Origin: Acanthornis magna
Lineage: Eukaryota > Chordata > Aves > Passeriformes > Acanthizidae
DNA length: 64,000 nucleotides
Direction of reading: 5' to 3'
NCBI GenBank assembly: GCA_036785705.1
Contig: JAWUZG010000336.1
Coordinates: forward strand, 248,001 to 312,000
Under the pieces are notes generated by a model. It worked only from the letters and a program-made list of their open reading frames with translations, had not been told where the DNA came from and ran no database searches. The translations under genes and the position numbers were made by a program. Every line of letters begins with the position of its first letter. Position 1 is the first letter of the stretch. Of the stretch, positions 1 through 12,377 are shown in pieces.

Positions 1-3000
1 CATATGCCCAGGGTCATGCAGTCTTCAGGTATCCTGCTCCAAAGCTGGTTAGTGCTTAATTTCAGGACCAAATAAGCAAAGGCTTAGGGTTAGGCATTTT
101 CTTAGCCACCTTTCAATAAGACTGCATCCCAACAAGTACCATTCAGCTACTGAAGGCTTGAGCTACAGTCATGAGGAATTACTAGTGTTTAGGGTTTAAT
201 CTATGCTAAAAAAGAGTTTAATCTATGCTCCAAAAAAAAAAAAAAAACCACACCAAAAGACTGTGTTATTTTTACAGGTTCCTGAATGTGTATATTGTAT
301 GAAGGCTGCAGAAATTAGAGCCTTGAGAAGGTGTTAGAGAGATGCCCAGTGCTTCTCAGTCCAGGCTAATATACATCAGCTGATTTCCAACCTGTATGGC
401 AGACAAAAGCAACATGAGCCGGCTACAATAAAAGAGGTACACACAGGAAAAAAAAAAAAAGGCAGGGTGCATGCAGTTCAGGAGCCTTTCCTTCTGCTCT
501 GACCAAGAGAATCCAAAAGGCCAGTGACCAGTCGATGTAAATTAAGACAGAGGTCCTCTTGGAAACACCAACTTTGCTTCGAGTCAGGAAACAATGGGTG
601 ATTGGTGTCAATTGCTGTTGAGAGGGTGGGTGTGGTCCAGAGACAGCCAAAGGATGGAAATAACTCCCAGGTATTGCAGCTGTCAGTATCAGCCCAGCCA
701 TGAGTGTTGTCACAGTCTTGTTCTCTCCATTTCACCTACCTTAGCAAAGTTCCTTTGACCTCCCCCAGCCAGCTGACCACTGGCCTCACTCTTAAGAAAA
801 ACAAGCCTAGGCTGGACCAAGACCAAAACCCAAAAGCGATACTCTAGCCTTCTAGTTCACTCCCCCTCCCAGCTGACAGTGACAAATGAAGTGTGTTTGC
901 AACAACTTACCAGTTACAGCATTTTGCAGAATTGAAGGCTAAAACCAGTGTCCCAAACCTCATGGTGCAAGCTGGCACTCAGAGAGGCACAAGGCTGTAG
1001 AAACCTGGTTCCTATCTCCCTGTGATTTGATTTTCAGCAGATCAGGAACAAATCTTTCCAGCAATAGTACTTGGGAATGGGTCCAGGCTTTCCAATGGAC
1101 CATTTTCTTTTTGGACAGAACCCTCCCCACAAAAATAAACCAGTTTGTTGCAATGACAGCATGCTTTCTATAAGAGTCTGTTGACAAAATCTGTGCCTTT
1201 ATTCCAATAGGGAAAGGAGAAATGAGTCAAGGGAGTCCTTAATCTTGTTAAGAGCTCAAAGAACTCTGAAACATTAATTGGCCTGTCTAGACCAGCTCTG
1301 TGTCTGGACACTGTTATTGCAGCCTCTATTGCAACTGTAGAAATTAGAGCTTGGGACCACACACACACAAATATTTAATTTCCTTTCTTTACATTGCATA
1401 CCCTTTTTCCTGCTTGCAGCCTCTTCTCTTATAGTTCTTAACAAAAAAGAACATGCTTCTCCATTTTTATTGATTTTTGTATTGCTAAGTTTCTGTGCTT
1501 TGTAACTGCTGGGGAAAAAAGCTATCACTGTGGTTGCTTTAGAAAGAAAATAAATAAATATGATATTAAAGAGTAAGTTTAGGACTAAGGGGGTGCTTAT
1601 CCAGCACAGACGTCATTGTGCAACACAATCTCAAGGGAAGGGCACCTGCTGATCTCCAAGCAAGGTTCAAGTTTACATCTCAAATATGGGAAAAATCTGA
1701 AGAAAGTCCCCAAATTTTAAAAAAAACTTGGGATTGACACAGCATTTCACCCAGATCACAGTCAGGGAGGACTCTTCATGGAGAAGAGGATGCCTAATCT
1801 CTCCCTGTAAACTGGTGCTCACCTGGTGCAGTGCTGCAACACTGGTGGGAAAAGCCAGGATTTATCAGAAAGCAGATGACCAAGAAGCAGCCCACCAGCC
1901 CATGTGGACTGTCCAGGTGTCCCCCTGTAGAAACCCCCCTGGCTCCAACACCATGCACAGACCCCAAATATGGGGTTGTCAGGGAAGAAAATTATGTCTA
2001 TCATTGCAGCAGGGCACCTGCACCCAGGCACATGTGTCCAGGCCATTTGTCTCTGGTGGCAGGCAGCAGCAGTGCACTCATGCAGAAGCATCTCTCATGA
2101 GGCCAGGGGCACCCAACAGCTGTTAATGAGTGTCACACTTCTCAGAAATGTCTCATAAGTGATTCCAGTGTTGCCATGAGAGGAAATTGCATGGTAATAA
2201 AGCAGCATTATTTGGTTCCTGTTAATTAACCAGAAAGGTGGTAAACATTAACTATCTCTGAGAATCACGTGATGCATACAGATGCTCAGGTTCCCCTCTT
2301 GGTTCAACACTGTTTTGGTTTTTTTCATTTGGAGATTTCTGGAGGTGGGCTTTCTCAAGGATCCTGTAGAATATGACAGTGCACTGAGAGGGAGTTAAAT
2401 GTCCAGCACAGGAAGGAAAAGCAGCAGCTACACCTCCTTGCATCATTGCCCTATAGCAGTTCAGGGAGTTGGTATGGAAACACTTGGCCGCAGCAGTATT
2501 CACCTTTCCAGCAGAGCAGAAAATGAAAGGAAGATCCACATATTCCCCTGCATCTTCACTATGCATATGACCACAGCTTCACTGGGAGGTCTGTGGTCCC
2601 CATGTGGCATGGCCCAGTACCTTGAAAATCTCTTCTGGTTAGAGGCTGAGGTTCAGCCTGGCTATAGAGAGGGTGGAAAGAGACTCATTGCTCCTCTGTA
2701 GCACACAGGAAAGCCAAGGCCAGGTCTTCTCCTCATGCCCTGCTGGTAACTGAGAGAAGGCTCTCTTGTACTCCTCTGCTCCAATAGACAAGACTGGTGC
2801 TGACAGATGCCTGAAACACAACACCGGCACTTTCGTGACCTGTAGCCAGTCATACTTTTGGGTACCATCTGTCAGTGGTCACCCTGGCCATACAAACAAA
2901 CCCACAAGCCCCACATACATGTTGGCCAAACAGCTGTGAAATCCTTATGAAATAGGTGACACCTGCCACCAGCATGGATGTGACAACATTTACAGCATCT

Positions 3001-3617
3001 CTTCTGCCCAGATGTAGCAGTGGCTTGAGATGTCTGATGGATAAGTCTAAGACTAGAAGGGAGGCTCCTCCTGTCTGTGTGGTTCCCCAAGCCTTCCTGT
3101 CATTGCATGAATCACAGCTACCTCCAAGCTGGTCGAAGAGGCAAGAGCACATGTGTCATGAGGTAGCCAGCTACTTTTGTTTCTTCCTGTCTGCTTTAGG
3201 GCATTTCAGCCCTGTTTTTCAAATGCTTTATCACAGATGCCTTTAAGGATCCTAAATTTTTCTGGGATGTGATGACCATCTTACTACTCATCCCTGCATA
3301 TTTGCACATCTAAAAATATAATTGCTTTGAAAAATGTCATCTGGACAACTTCTGCAGTGTAAACACAGGCTCTTCAGCATTATTTGTTCAGGCACAGAAA
3401 TGCAATTGCATGTGCACTTTTGGAAACTGAAGCTTGTGCACATCTCTCTTCAGTGAATATGATGGTTCTGTTAAAAGAGCATCTTTTAGGAAATCACAGA
3501 CTACATGTTTTTTTAAACTTGACTCCATACCCACACACAACCATCCCCTGATCTGAACCAGCAACAAGAGATGAAGTACTGTTGGTTTTGGGTAAGAAAA
3601 TGAGACACTGATGATTT
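1..3617. other. Non-coding flank, no gene seen
   Basis: I see no convincing gene here. Open frames are short, overlap on both strands and show no recognisable domain. Minor items are an adenine run at 230-247 and a 14-base motif repeated at 22-base spacing (194-207 and 216-229). A few A-rich and CA-rich short tracts also occur. Confidence 0.6.
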
Positions 3618-3622
3618 GTGGA

Positions 3623-4406
3623 TGCACTGCGCTTGCAAGGTTTTCATAGTGGAATGGGTGGCTTCTATGAGAAACAGCTAGAAGCTTCCCCCATGTCCAG
3701 TGGAGCCAATGCCAGGCAGCTCCAAAATGGAGCCACTGCTGGTCAAGGCCAAACCCATCAGTAGTGGAAGTAGCTCCTCTGGGGTAACAGAAGGAGAAGA
3801 AGTTATTGTGTAGGAGAGAAGAGCCAGGGAGAGGAGTGAGAATATGTGAGAGAAGCAACACTGCAGACACCAAGGTCAGTGAAGAAGAATGAGGAGGAGA
3901 TGCTCAAAGGACCTGCAGTGAAGACCATGGTGAGGCAGGCTGTTTCCCTGTAAGCCCACGGAGGCCCACAGTGAAGCAGAGATCCAACTGCAGCCCCTGG
4001 AGAAATCCAAGCCAGAGAAGGTGAAGACTGTGAGGAGTCCTCCCCCTGCAGAGGAAGGAGCAGCAGAGACAATGTCTGATGAACTGAATGCACTCTTCTC
4101 CAATTCTCTGTATTGTTGGAGGATGAGGTAGAGAAATTGGCCGGGCAAAAGGGAGAGGTAGGGTGGAAGGTGATTTTTTAGCATTTGGTTTTCTTTCTCA
4201 TTATCCTACTCTGATTTAACTGGTAATAAATCCATCAGATTTCTCCTCCAGGTTGAGTATGTTTTGCCCATGATGGTAATCAGAGAGTGATCACTTCCCA
4301 TAGTTATCTCAACCCACAAGAATTCTCTCCTCTGTCCAGCTGAAAAGCGGAATGACAGAGCAGCTTTGAGGAGCACCTGCTGTCCAGCTAGGGCCAGCCC
4401 ACCACA
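3623..4406 (+). mobile_element. ERVL-type solo LTR, copy 1
   Basis: This is a solo long terminal repeat of about 784 bp. It begins with TG and ends with CCACCACA, and is flanked by near-identical 5-base sequences, GTGGA (3618-3622) and ATGGA (4407-4411), read as a degenerated target-site duplication. It shares many blocks with copies at 5902-6947 and 56421-57401, including a CCTCTGGGGTAACA block near 3775 and the terminal U5-like region. Compared with those copies it lacks a central segment of roughly 250 bp. No internal retroviral genes lie beside it, so it looks like a recombined solo LTR. The ERVL family is assigned from the resemblance of the U5 end to avian ERVL LTRs, and the exact subfamily is unknown. 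Confidence 0.75.
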
Positions 4407-4411
4407 ATGGA

Positions 4412-5896
4412 CCTCAGAGGCAAACATACAGCTGCATTTTAAGTCTCATCAACCCCCCCGCCTAAAGACAGCTATGGGTGCAAAGCCAGAAAGCAGTACT
4501 CTAGTGCTCTGAGGTGCACCTTGCGGGAGGGATGTGAGGCTCTCCCAGGGATAAGATGATGTGAAGGCCTTGAAACACCTTGAGATGGAGGCCCAAAGCT
4601 AGTTTGCCTTTCTCATTAGATCATCTTTCATTCATGCTACTGACAGCTTCTTTATGCACAGCTACAATGTCTCCAGACATCAGATCACCCTTTCAGGGTC
4701 AAAAGTAGAGAATGAAAGTAAGAGCTGCATGGAGATCCTAACAGAGATAACACACTTGCTCTTCTGAAGCCAATGAAGATGACACAATGCCCCATATCCA
4801 TTCTGGTTTTTGGAGCAGAGAGCACCACAGAGGCCCTCACTTTAGGGACCCTGGGGCCAAATTTGTCTCTGCAGTGGCCCAGGGAGAGTGCAAAACTGGA
4901 AAGATAGCAGTACGTGAGCCCCATACCTTCCCGATAAGCCCATGAACAACTCTCAGTGTACAAACGACATAATGTATTTTTAAGTCAGACCTGACAAATG
5001 CATGACTGCTAAAGGTCAAAGTCTCTGTGGCTTATGCATCTGGATCTCTCAGCCTGCAGGTTGTGCAGGAACATGGAGGTTAGTGAAGCAGATTCAGAAC
5101 TAAACAGAAATGTAGTATTTTACTTCCATAAGAAAAGATGCAGAGCATGGTGAGAAGAAAAAAAAACTAGGAGAGGTCAGGAATTAACAAAAAAACGTGA
5201 CAGGGAAGAGGGTGAAGCTTAAAGGGAAAGAGCAACAAAACAGAACAGCTTCGGGCACTAGATAGTCAAAAGCAGTATTTGTCATTGACATCGGTTTGTA
5301 ATTTGAATGTGATGCAAAGCAAATCGAAGAACTGAACCTTATCCTCACACCCCTTCTCACACACTGCTTCCTGCAGGCAGCATGGTGTGGTCTGCCACAG
5401 ACGGCTGCCAAAAGGCACTGGACTCCTACATGTTCACCAGGAGATCAGAGCCAAGCTTGATGAGAGGCCACCTGAATAGTGGCAGTCAGATCAAACACTT
5501 CGGGAAACCACAGGAGCCTACCTTTGGTACATAGGGGCTTTTTTCTGTCTGCGAACAAGCTTACAGAAGGCAGCTAAAGATAATTACGGCTTGCAACTTC
5601 TCTACAGTACTTTACAAAGCACCCATGTGCAACATCAACACTTCTAACACAAATGTGTTAGTTCATTGATAATACAACAACTTAGTGTATTTCATTCACA
5701 AACTTGCACATAAGATTAAAAAAATCAAAAGCACCTGGCCAACTATGCTAGTGGATACAGGCTGGGCCCTCTTGATTTCCTGGAAACCCACTGATGAAAA
5801 GGATCCTGCCCACACAACAATGATCATGTCATTAGTCATTTCCAGGAACTAATGGTATGTCAGATAAATTCTAAATGAAAAGCACTGGACCAAATC
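4412..5896. other. Non-coding spacer between two LTRs
   Basis: No gene or recognisable repeat is seen. Open frames here (for example on the minus strand at 4685-4963 and 5184-5411) have no domain resemblance and no convincing splice context. Confidence 0.55.
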
Positions 5897-5901
5897 CCTG
5901 A

Positions 5902-6947
5902 TGAATTGGGTTTATGTGTGAAAGTTTTGGTAGCAGGGAGACTGCAGGGGTGGCATCTGTGAGAAGCTGCTAGAACCTGCCCCTATGTCCAATGTAGCCA
6001 GTGCCAGCTGGCTCCAAGATGGTCCTACCACTGGCCAAGGGTGAGCCCATTAGCAACACTGATAGCACCTCTGGGGTAACAGATTTAAGAAGACACCAAA
6101 GTCAATGAAGAAAAAGGAGGAGGAGGTGCTCCAGGCACCAGAGCAGAGATTCCTCTGCAGCCTTTGGTGAAGACCACAATGCGGCAGGCTCTACCCCTGC
6201 AGCCCATGGCAGCTCACAGTTGAGCAGAATCTACAGGACCTGCAGTTTGTGGAGTCCTCCATGCCCAGAGCAGGCGGATGCCCAAGAGAGGCTGAGACCC
6301 CATGGGAAGCTCACTCTAGAACAGGCTTCTGGCAGAACCTGTGGACCCATGGAGAGAGGGGCCTATACTGGAGCAGGTTTGCTGGCAGGACTTGTGACCC
6401 CCCAGGAGATCCACCCAGTCTGTGCGTGAAGAATGGCACCCCAAGCAAGGGACCAACACTGGAGTAGTTCATGAGTAACTGCTGGCCATGGGAAGGATCC
6501 ACATTGGAGAAATTAATGGAGGACTGTCTCCCATGGGAGGCACCCCATGGTGGAGCAAGGGAGCTGTGTGAGTGCTGCCCCTGCAGAGGAAGGAGTGACA
6601 AAGCCAACACGTGAGGAACTGACTGAAGCCCCCATTCCCCATCCCCCTGTGCCAGTGGGGGTTTAGGAGGTACAGAGAATCAGGAGTGAAGTTGTGCCAC
6701 GAAGAAGGAAGGGGTGGGGAAGGGTGTTTTAGAGTTTGTTCCTATTTCTCATTATCCTATTCATGACTTTAACTGGCAATATATTAATTTCCCCAAGCTA
6801 AGACTGTTTTGCCTATGACAGTAACAGCAGAGTGATTTCTCTGTCCTTAATTCACAAGACTTTTGTTATAATTTCTCTCCCCTGTGCAGTTCAGAAGGGG
6901 GAGTTGATAGAGTGGCTTTGGTCATCAGTCAAGGTCAACCCACCACA
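5902..6947 (+). mobile_element. ERVL-type solo LTR, copy 2
   Basis: This solo LTR of about 1046 bp is the most complete of the three copies. It starts with TG and ends with CCACCACA. The flanks are CCTGA (5897-5901) and CCTGG (6948-6952), a 4-of-5 match taken as an aged target-site duplication. Internal landmarks shared with copy 1 are the CCTCTGGGGTAACA block near 6066, the CCTGCAGAGGAAGGAG block near 6580, and the pyrimidine-rich U5-like tail from about 6830. Short frames inside it are chance products of a G-rich LTR and are not genes. Confidence 0.82.
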
Positions 6948-6952
6948 CCTGG

Positions 6953-8425
6953 AAGCAAAACACACACCAGCCATTTTGTCCTCCATGCAGACACTACATA
7001 CATACTTCTTCCTCATTACTTGCTTTCTCAAAGACATCACATGGGCATCAACGGCTGGTCCTGAAACACCAGGGTTTGCCTATAATCAGACCAAATCAGC
7101 AGATACTGTCCCCTTGACAAAAAGCTGTGAAAATAGACATGAGCCCAAAAATGCAAAAATCTCTCATCTCCTCTCCAGGAGTCCCTTAGTCTCCTAGTCT
7201 GCAGACATCCAGCACAAGCATAGCAACCACAAAGTGCTAAATTTCAGCTTCATGCTTTGGCAGTCTTGAAATTCTCTTTCCCTCTTTGTCCACTGCTGTC
7301 CTCAAGCTCAAGAGACTTGTAATACCCTCCTGCTCCCCAAAGAGTCTTGTTCATTAGTAGCACCTGGGGACATTGGGTACAGACACATTCAGCAGCATTC
7401 CCTAGGAAAATGAAGGATCCCCTAAAAAAAAGATGCTGTTCTCTAGAAAAAAAAAGACACAACAGTGTCTCATAGGAAAAATGCAGGTCTCATTGCTCCA
7501 GCCTGCTCTGCTACCCAAGGAAGAACAGAGGCTGTGAGCATGAAGGAGGTGACTGAGTTTGAGACAGTTAAGGCAACTACACAATAAGTGTTGTCTTGAT
7601 ATGAGACCAGAAGTTCCTTGATACCAGAGAATGAAGATGAACATTCCCATGTTTTCAGATATCATGCCAGGATATCTTCCCTTCTGGAGACCCAGAACAC
7701 GCCATAAACCCAGGTGAACTCACAGAAGTTTTCTTTAAAAAAGAATAACAGGTTCCTTCTAATAAAAGTCTGAAAAGTAGCAGCTTCATCAGCTCTGGAG
7801 TGTTTTGAAATTCTTTTCTCCAAACAACTTACTAAAAATGAAACAAAAATGAATGTGAGGGAAGTACCATGGATGTTTTCTTCATTCCCAGAAGGGCTTT
7901 GTCAACATGCCCCCATAGTAAGGGGAGATAAACTGTGGCCAAGATCTTTGTTCTCGTTTTTTATTCCTCACATTTTACTCAACTTCTCCTCTCATTTTTA
8001 ACCAGACATGTTACACCAAGTGTTCAAAATACTCTGGGCAATTATATCTATAGTATATCAGCATGGGAGAGAGAAAGAAGCTGTTTCCTCTGTGACTTAA
8101 GCTGGCACAACACCAAGCACACCTATCCAATTATTAAACATTTATTGCACCTTCAATAGGTCAGTAACAAAAGCAAAATCTTCCAGAAGAGTAGGTAGGC
8201 TGGAGGGAAAGTACAATTAAAGGCTGCTGCTCTGTTGCAGTGTCAGGGGCAGGTGTAACATTCTCAATTTCCACTGCAAGGCACTGGCAAATAACCTGGC
8301 TTTTCTATGGTAAAATCTGATGTTGCTGTGGCTGGAGTTGTTGCCTAGAGCAATGTTTCTGCAACCATTTCTTAACGTTGGACATGACTGACCATCTGGG
8401 CCATGGCTGTAGTAGTGTCATCCTT
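6953..8425. other. Non-coding stretch
   Basis: No gene is recognised. The minus-strand hexamer AATAAA at 8141-8146 lies about 280 bases beyond the stop codon of the candidate exon at 8426-8661 and could be its polyadenylation signal. Otherwise nothing stands out. Confidence 0.45.
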
Positions 8426-8661
8426 CTAGCTGTCCCTTTTACTGAATGACACATTTGAGTCGTCAGGAGACTTAACAATGGTTTTGGGAGACAGAAGTTT
8501 GTCTTGGACATGCTCACAGGAGCTTGGAGAGGTTAACTTGCGAGAAGTTAGCACAAGCTGCTGGATCTGGTTTCCTGCTTTCTTTTTCCTTTTCCATTTC
8601 TTTTGCTCTTCATCTTCTTTTGCCCTCTTATTTTCATGTTTCCTCACTCCCCATTGCATGC
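8426..8661 (-). CDS. Candidate last exon of an unrecognised gene
   Basis: On the minus strand a pyrimidine-rich stretch ending TTTCCCCATAG is followed by an open frame of about 77 codons ending in TAG at 8426-8428. The peptide starts near MQWGVRKHENKRAKEDEEQK. It has a strongly basic, glutamate- and lysine-rich first third, then a Ser/Thr/Pro-rich tail ending in SFSKRDS. A minus-strand AATAAA follows about 280 bases after the stop. I do not recognise the family. Beyond the stop, the same frame still reads like degraded coding sequence with a few stops, so a decayed gene or retrocopy is equally possible. No upstream exons were identified between here and the TXN promoter. Confidence 0.3.
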
Positions 8662-10017
8662 CTATGGGGAAACGGAACATGAGTGACTATTGTGTGCCAG
8701 AGTCCAAAGCCTGCAAGTGTAGGCTTTGCACTGGTTAATGCTTTGCAATGCCACAGTCAGGATGTCCAGCTGCAGACCTCCAGCCTACCTTGGGTCTCAC
8801 CACTCAATGGCTTTTCCTCCAGCCACCAACATGCACTGGCACACAAAGAAGAAAAGACAAAAGCAAGCTCTGGAAAGCAGATTCATGGTTCCAGAGCCCA
8901 GTAGGTTTGCTTGCCCTTGACTGCAGACAGGTAAACAGACCTGTAAAGCCACATGGAGCTGTGGGGCATCACACTGGAACCACGTGTCACAGCTCCAGCT
9001 CATGCATCCAGATGAACACCATGATTTATGACCTGCCTAACTGGTGATCCTGTCAGGGATTACAGCTGCCCACCTCTCCTACCCTGCTTCCAACTTCTCC
9101 CAGCAGCTCAGAAAGAACTGAAAATGTAATTTGCTGAGCCTCCCAAACCTACTGCAGGTCTGACCCTGAGCACACCCTGAGTTCACCGCCAGCTCTGGGT
9201 GAAGCTCTTCCCTACTGCTGGCACATGTTGCTCTCACCTAACAGGTGACAGAAATCAGCACAAGGGAAGTTCAAAAAAAAGTATGCCTTCCATCACAGGA
9301 ACTTTAAAAGTGACTTAAACAAGGCACATTTCATTGAATTCCTACCTATGTGTTTGTGAGGATCATGGCATAGCATGAGCTCTCCAAAAACACAGTCCTT
9401 TTAACTGGCCTACACCTAAGTGGTACTGATTAATTCTCTTGAGGGCATGCAAATTTAGAGCTGCCAACTTCCTCTCCCACATTCCTTCCACACATCCAAG
9501 GAGTGTGGCAAATACACAACCTACTGTGCATGGGTGGCACAGGCATTTTTCTATGTCTCCAGACCTTTTGCAAGAGAAACTATCTAAAGACTGATTTTTT
9601 TAAGCTTACATTGCACTTTTACTCTGTCCCTTCTTGGTCCACATTTTCTGACTTTCAGAAGCAAGCAAACACACCTTCCTGAGCGTCTTTAAGTGCTTCC
9701 TCATTCCCCCCTGCATTTGCCAATTGGCAACCATCCTATCAAGTGAGTCCTGGGTATGATGCATCATATAGCAGTCGACTGAAGCATGAAATTCATGTGA
9801 TTTTCAACTTCTCCACAGTAAACTTGCATATTTTTAACATCCACTCTCCAGCAGCCTGGGGGAGAGGAGTATGTTGCATTCATGGCTGTGAGGAAGGTGG
9901 GTGGGAGTGAGGGCACATGAGAAGCTGAGGCCCCCATGGTTGAGTGATTGTCTGCATGAGACAGCTACAGCATTGTTGAGCTAAACAATGAGACCTTCCA
10001 TAGTTAAAAAATTTAAA

Positions 10018-10050
10018 AAAATAAATAAATAAATAAATAAATAAATAAAA
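10018..10050. repeat. (AAAT)n microsatellite
   Basis: About eight tandem AAAT units follow an A/T-rich lead-in. This is a simple sequence repeat with no gene nearby. Confidence 0.95.
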
Positions 10051-11748
10051 AGTCAAAAATAATAAGAAACCAGGGTGTGTTTTCTGAGTGTGTAGATTTT
10101 TTCCCCATTTAGAGGACATGCATTCCTCTGTACCATTTTTATTATGCGCTGTCATGATCGTAATTACTACAGTCTAAGAATCAAACACATATGACATAAA
10201 TTATATTCCTGTCCAGATATTTTTGGCATCCATACAACAATCCTCCAGCAACATTTTGGACTTCAAACTGCTGTATGACTAAGTCTGTACTTGACTGTAA
10301 GGACTAAAGGAGGCAAGTGGCCACACACAGCACCTGAGGTGGGATGCACCTCTCTTTGCAATTTAGAAAGGGTTTACCCACTCACACTCACCTATAGAAA
10401 GCTGTTGGTTTCTTAGAATTTATTATCTGGATGGGTTGTTTCCTGCCTTTGCTTGCACTGACTTCTGCAAGAGCCACACAATGCTAAGGCTGAGCTGGGG
10501 CATTCAGAAGTTGGATTTTGAAGGTAGTCTGGGCTTCTTACTATTTTATCCTGCCAGGCAGCAGCTTGTAAAGCAAGGTGCCTTGGCTGATGAGCAATTC
10601 TTGCTTTCTCTTGAGCCAGCAGCAGCACCTGCACCCCCCCAAAGCAGCATATGGCACATGTACCAGCTGCCTCTGTCAGCCACAGGGCACATGGATGCAG
10701 GGGCAGCAGGGACCAGCTGGAAGAAGCTGGAAGAAAATCTGAAAGTCAACAGAAGCCACCAAGCCCTCATGGTCCTGCTTCTCACCCACAGGCATCCTGG
10801 CCTCTCTGGTGATGCTATCAAAGAAAAAAAGGAGATGCTTATGGCATCAAACAGGCAGGGGAAGAAGCAGGAAGAGTAGCATCCAAAGTGCTTCAGGCAG
10901 GCAAAACCTATCAGGTCTGGAAAGAGCTAGACAGGAGGACATCTGCTGCGGTGCAACTAAAGTTGAGCAAAGGGGATGCAACCACAGGGCCAGAAAAGAG
11001 CTTAGTAGTTCTGCTGCTGTAGTAAGCCACACACTTACTAAACTTCCAAAATAAAAAATTACTTACTCAGCTTCAACCGCAAACAAAGCAACACATCAGG
11101 GCACATCCTGTTGGGATGGGTTGGTACATGTATCCAAGTCAAACTGCCTTTTTGTTTTCTTTTTCTTTTCAAGGAAGAAGCATGGTTTTTATTCAGGACC
11201 TGCACTAAGTCTTCCCATTCTTTGCTCAGGTGTATCCCAGAGCAAACCTTTTACAGGCGGGTAACCCAGCTGCTAAAACATGCAGAAACAGCCTATTTAT
11301 GACACACCCGGCACCAGTATCCCAAAACCTAACCTTTCCTGTGTCCCATGCAGTGGGAGCTGGAGTCAGCAACCTCCAGAGGCCACCATGAAATCCTACC
11401 AGCCCAACAGGAGGGCTGCAGCAGTGCTCTTTTGTGCTGTGGGGTGGGCAGCGGTGCAGCAATGTGGCAAAACAAGAGATGTCTCCAAAACACAGAGAAA
11501 TATACGAGATAGACAGGAACTTAAGGTTCCACCACAGAGTCCCCTCGGCTGGGAAAGCTGAGTTGTTATTGTAAGGAGTCTTTCTGCTACTGGCTGAGTC
11601 CCTCCATGAGGGACGCTACGGATACCGCCAGTGTTTACCCTGGGCAGGCACCGCTCGTGTCGCTGAGCCTTCTGCACTGCAGGAAGGCCCGCGTTCCACA
11701 GAGAAACGGCGCCACTCCGTGCTTTTGGTGGTGAGAAGGGACATAACC

Positions 11749-11767
11749 GGGGGGGGGGGGGGGGGGG
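11749..11767 (+). repeat. G19 homopolymer near the TXN promoter
   Basis: Nineteen consecutive guanines are followed by CGCGGGGG. The run lies about 480 bases upstream of the inferred TXN transcription start, at the edge of the CpG-rich region. It can form a G-quadruplex, and its length is likely to vary or be miscalled. Confidence 0.95.
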
Positions 11768-11879
11768 CGCGGGGGAAGGAAAAAGCAAAAATATTCCCGT
11801 GATGTATTCCCGCCTTCCAACATTGCAGCAGACGCGCTCTGACAGCACTACGGGCAACACCACCTTCCTTTCTCGTAAG

Positions 11880-12353
11880 GCAAGCAAAGCGCCGCGTCAG
11901 ACAGAGCTGCTCCGCGGGGGGACGCGGCGGGGGGGGGACGACCCAGCACTTCCTGTTCATCATTACACAGCACTTCTCCAGGCTTCCTGGGCTTTCCTTT
12001 CTTCCGCTGCTGCTACCGCTTCTCCGCCGGCAGGGACGCACTGTCGCCTCCAGGTCAAGGCTGCGCGGCGCGGGCGGGCCCGCGCCCCTCGCCGCACCCC
12101 CTCAGCGGGGCACCCCCACGACCCCGGGCCCCCGGGCGCCGTGGGAGGGGCCGCGCAGGAGCGGCAGGGGGCGGGGCTGGACCCGCGCAGGCGCAGTGCG
12201 GCGCGGCGCTGGGCATAAAAGGGCGGCCGAGGAGGCGCAGTAGAAGAGCTGGGGCGGCGGGAGGCGAGGGACAAAGCCGAGTCGAGCGTGGGGACGAAGC
12301 CTTCGGTTTCTTGCCTTTAAGCTACCGACCGTTCTTTCCCAGCCGTCGCCGCC
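11880..12353 (+). promoter_or_regulatory. TXN: TXN CpG-island promoter and 5' UTR
   Basis: A CpG-dense segment leads straight into the TXN start codon. Visible elements are a GC box (12167-12176, GGGGCGGGGC), an NRF1-like palindrome (12185-12196, GCGCAGGCGCAG) and a TATA-like CATAAAA at 12214-12220. These imply a start of transcription near 12245 and a 5' UTR of about 110 bases. A TGACNNNGC core resembling an antioxidant response element lies on the minus strand at 11891-11899. Thioredoxin genes are known NRF2 targets in mammals, but this site is only a partial match. Confidence 0.75.
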
Positions 12354-12377
12354 ATGGTGAAGATCGTGGGCAGCCTG
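12354..12377 (+). CDS. TXN: TXN coding exon 1
   Basis: Encodes residues 1-8 (MVKIVGSL). The donor is GTGAGC at 12378, and intron 1 runs 5688 bases to 18065. Confidence 0.97.

Larger units (their letters stand above)
8662..11880. other. Non-coding region upstream of TXN
   Basis: No supportable gene. A plus-strand open frame of 147 codons at 10436-10879 has no recognisable domain and unremarkable composition, so I treat it as chance. The region contains an AAAT microsatellite (10018-10050) and a long G run (11749-11767), and it rises in GC towards the TXN CpG island. Confidence 0.5.

Noticed and set aside
84..96. TTAGGGTTAGG resembling telomeric repeat
   Set aside because: Fewer than two units, which is within chance expectation.
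11591..11610. GGCTGAGTCC as an AP-1/ARE site upstream of TXN
   Set aside because: The inverted sequence GGACTCAGCC lacks the essential TGA of the core.
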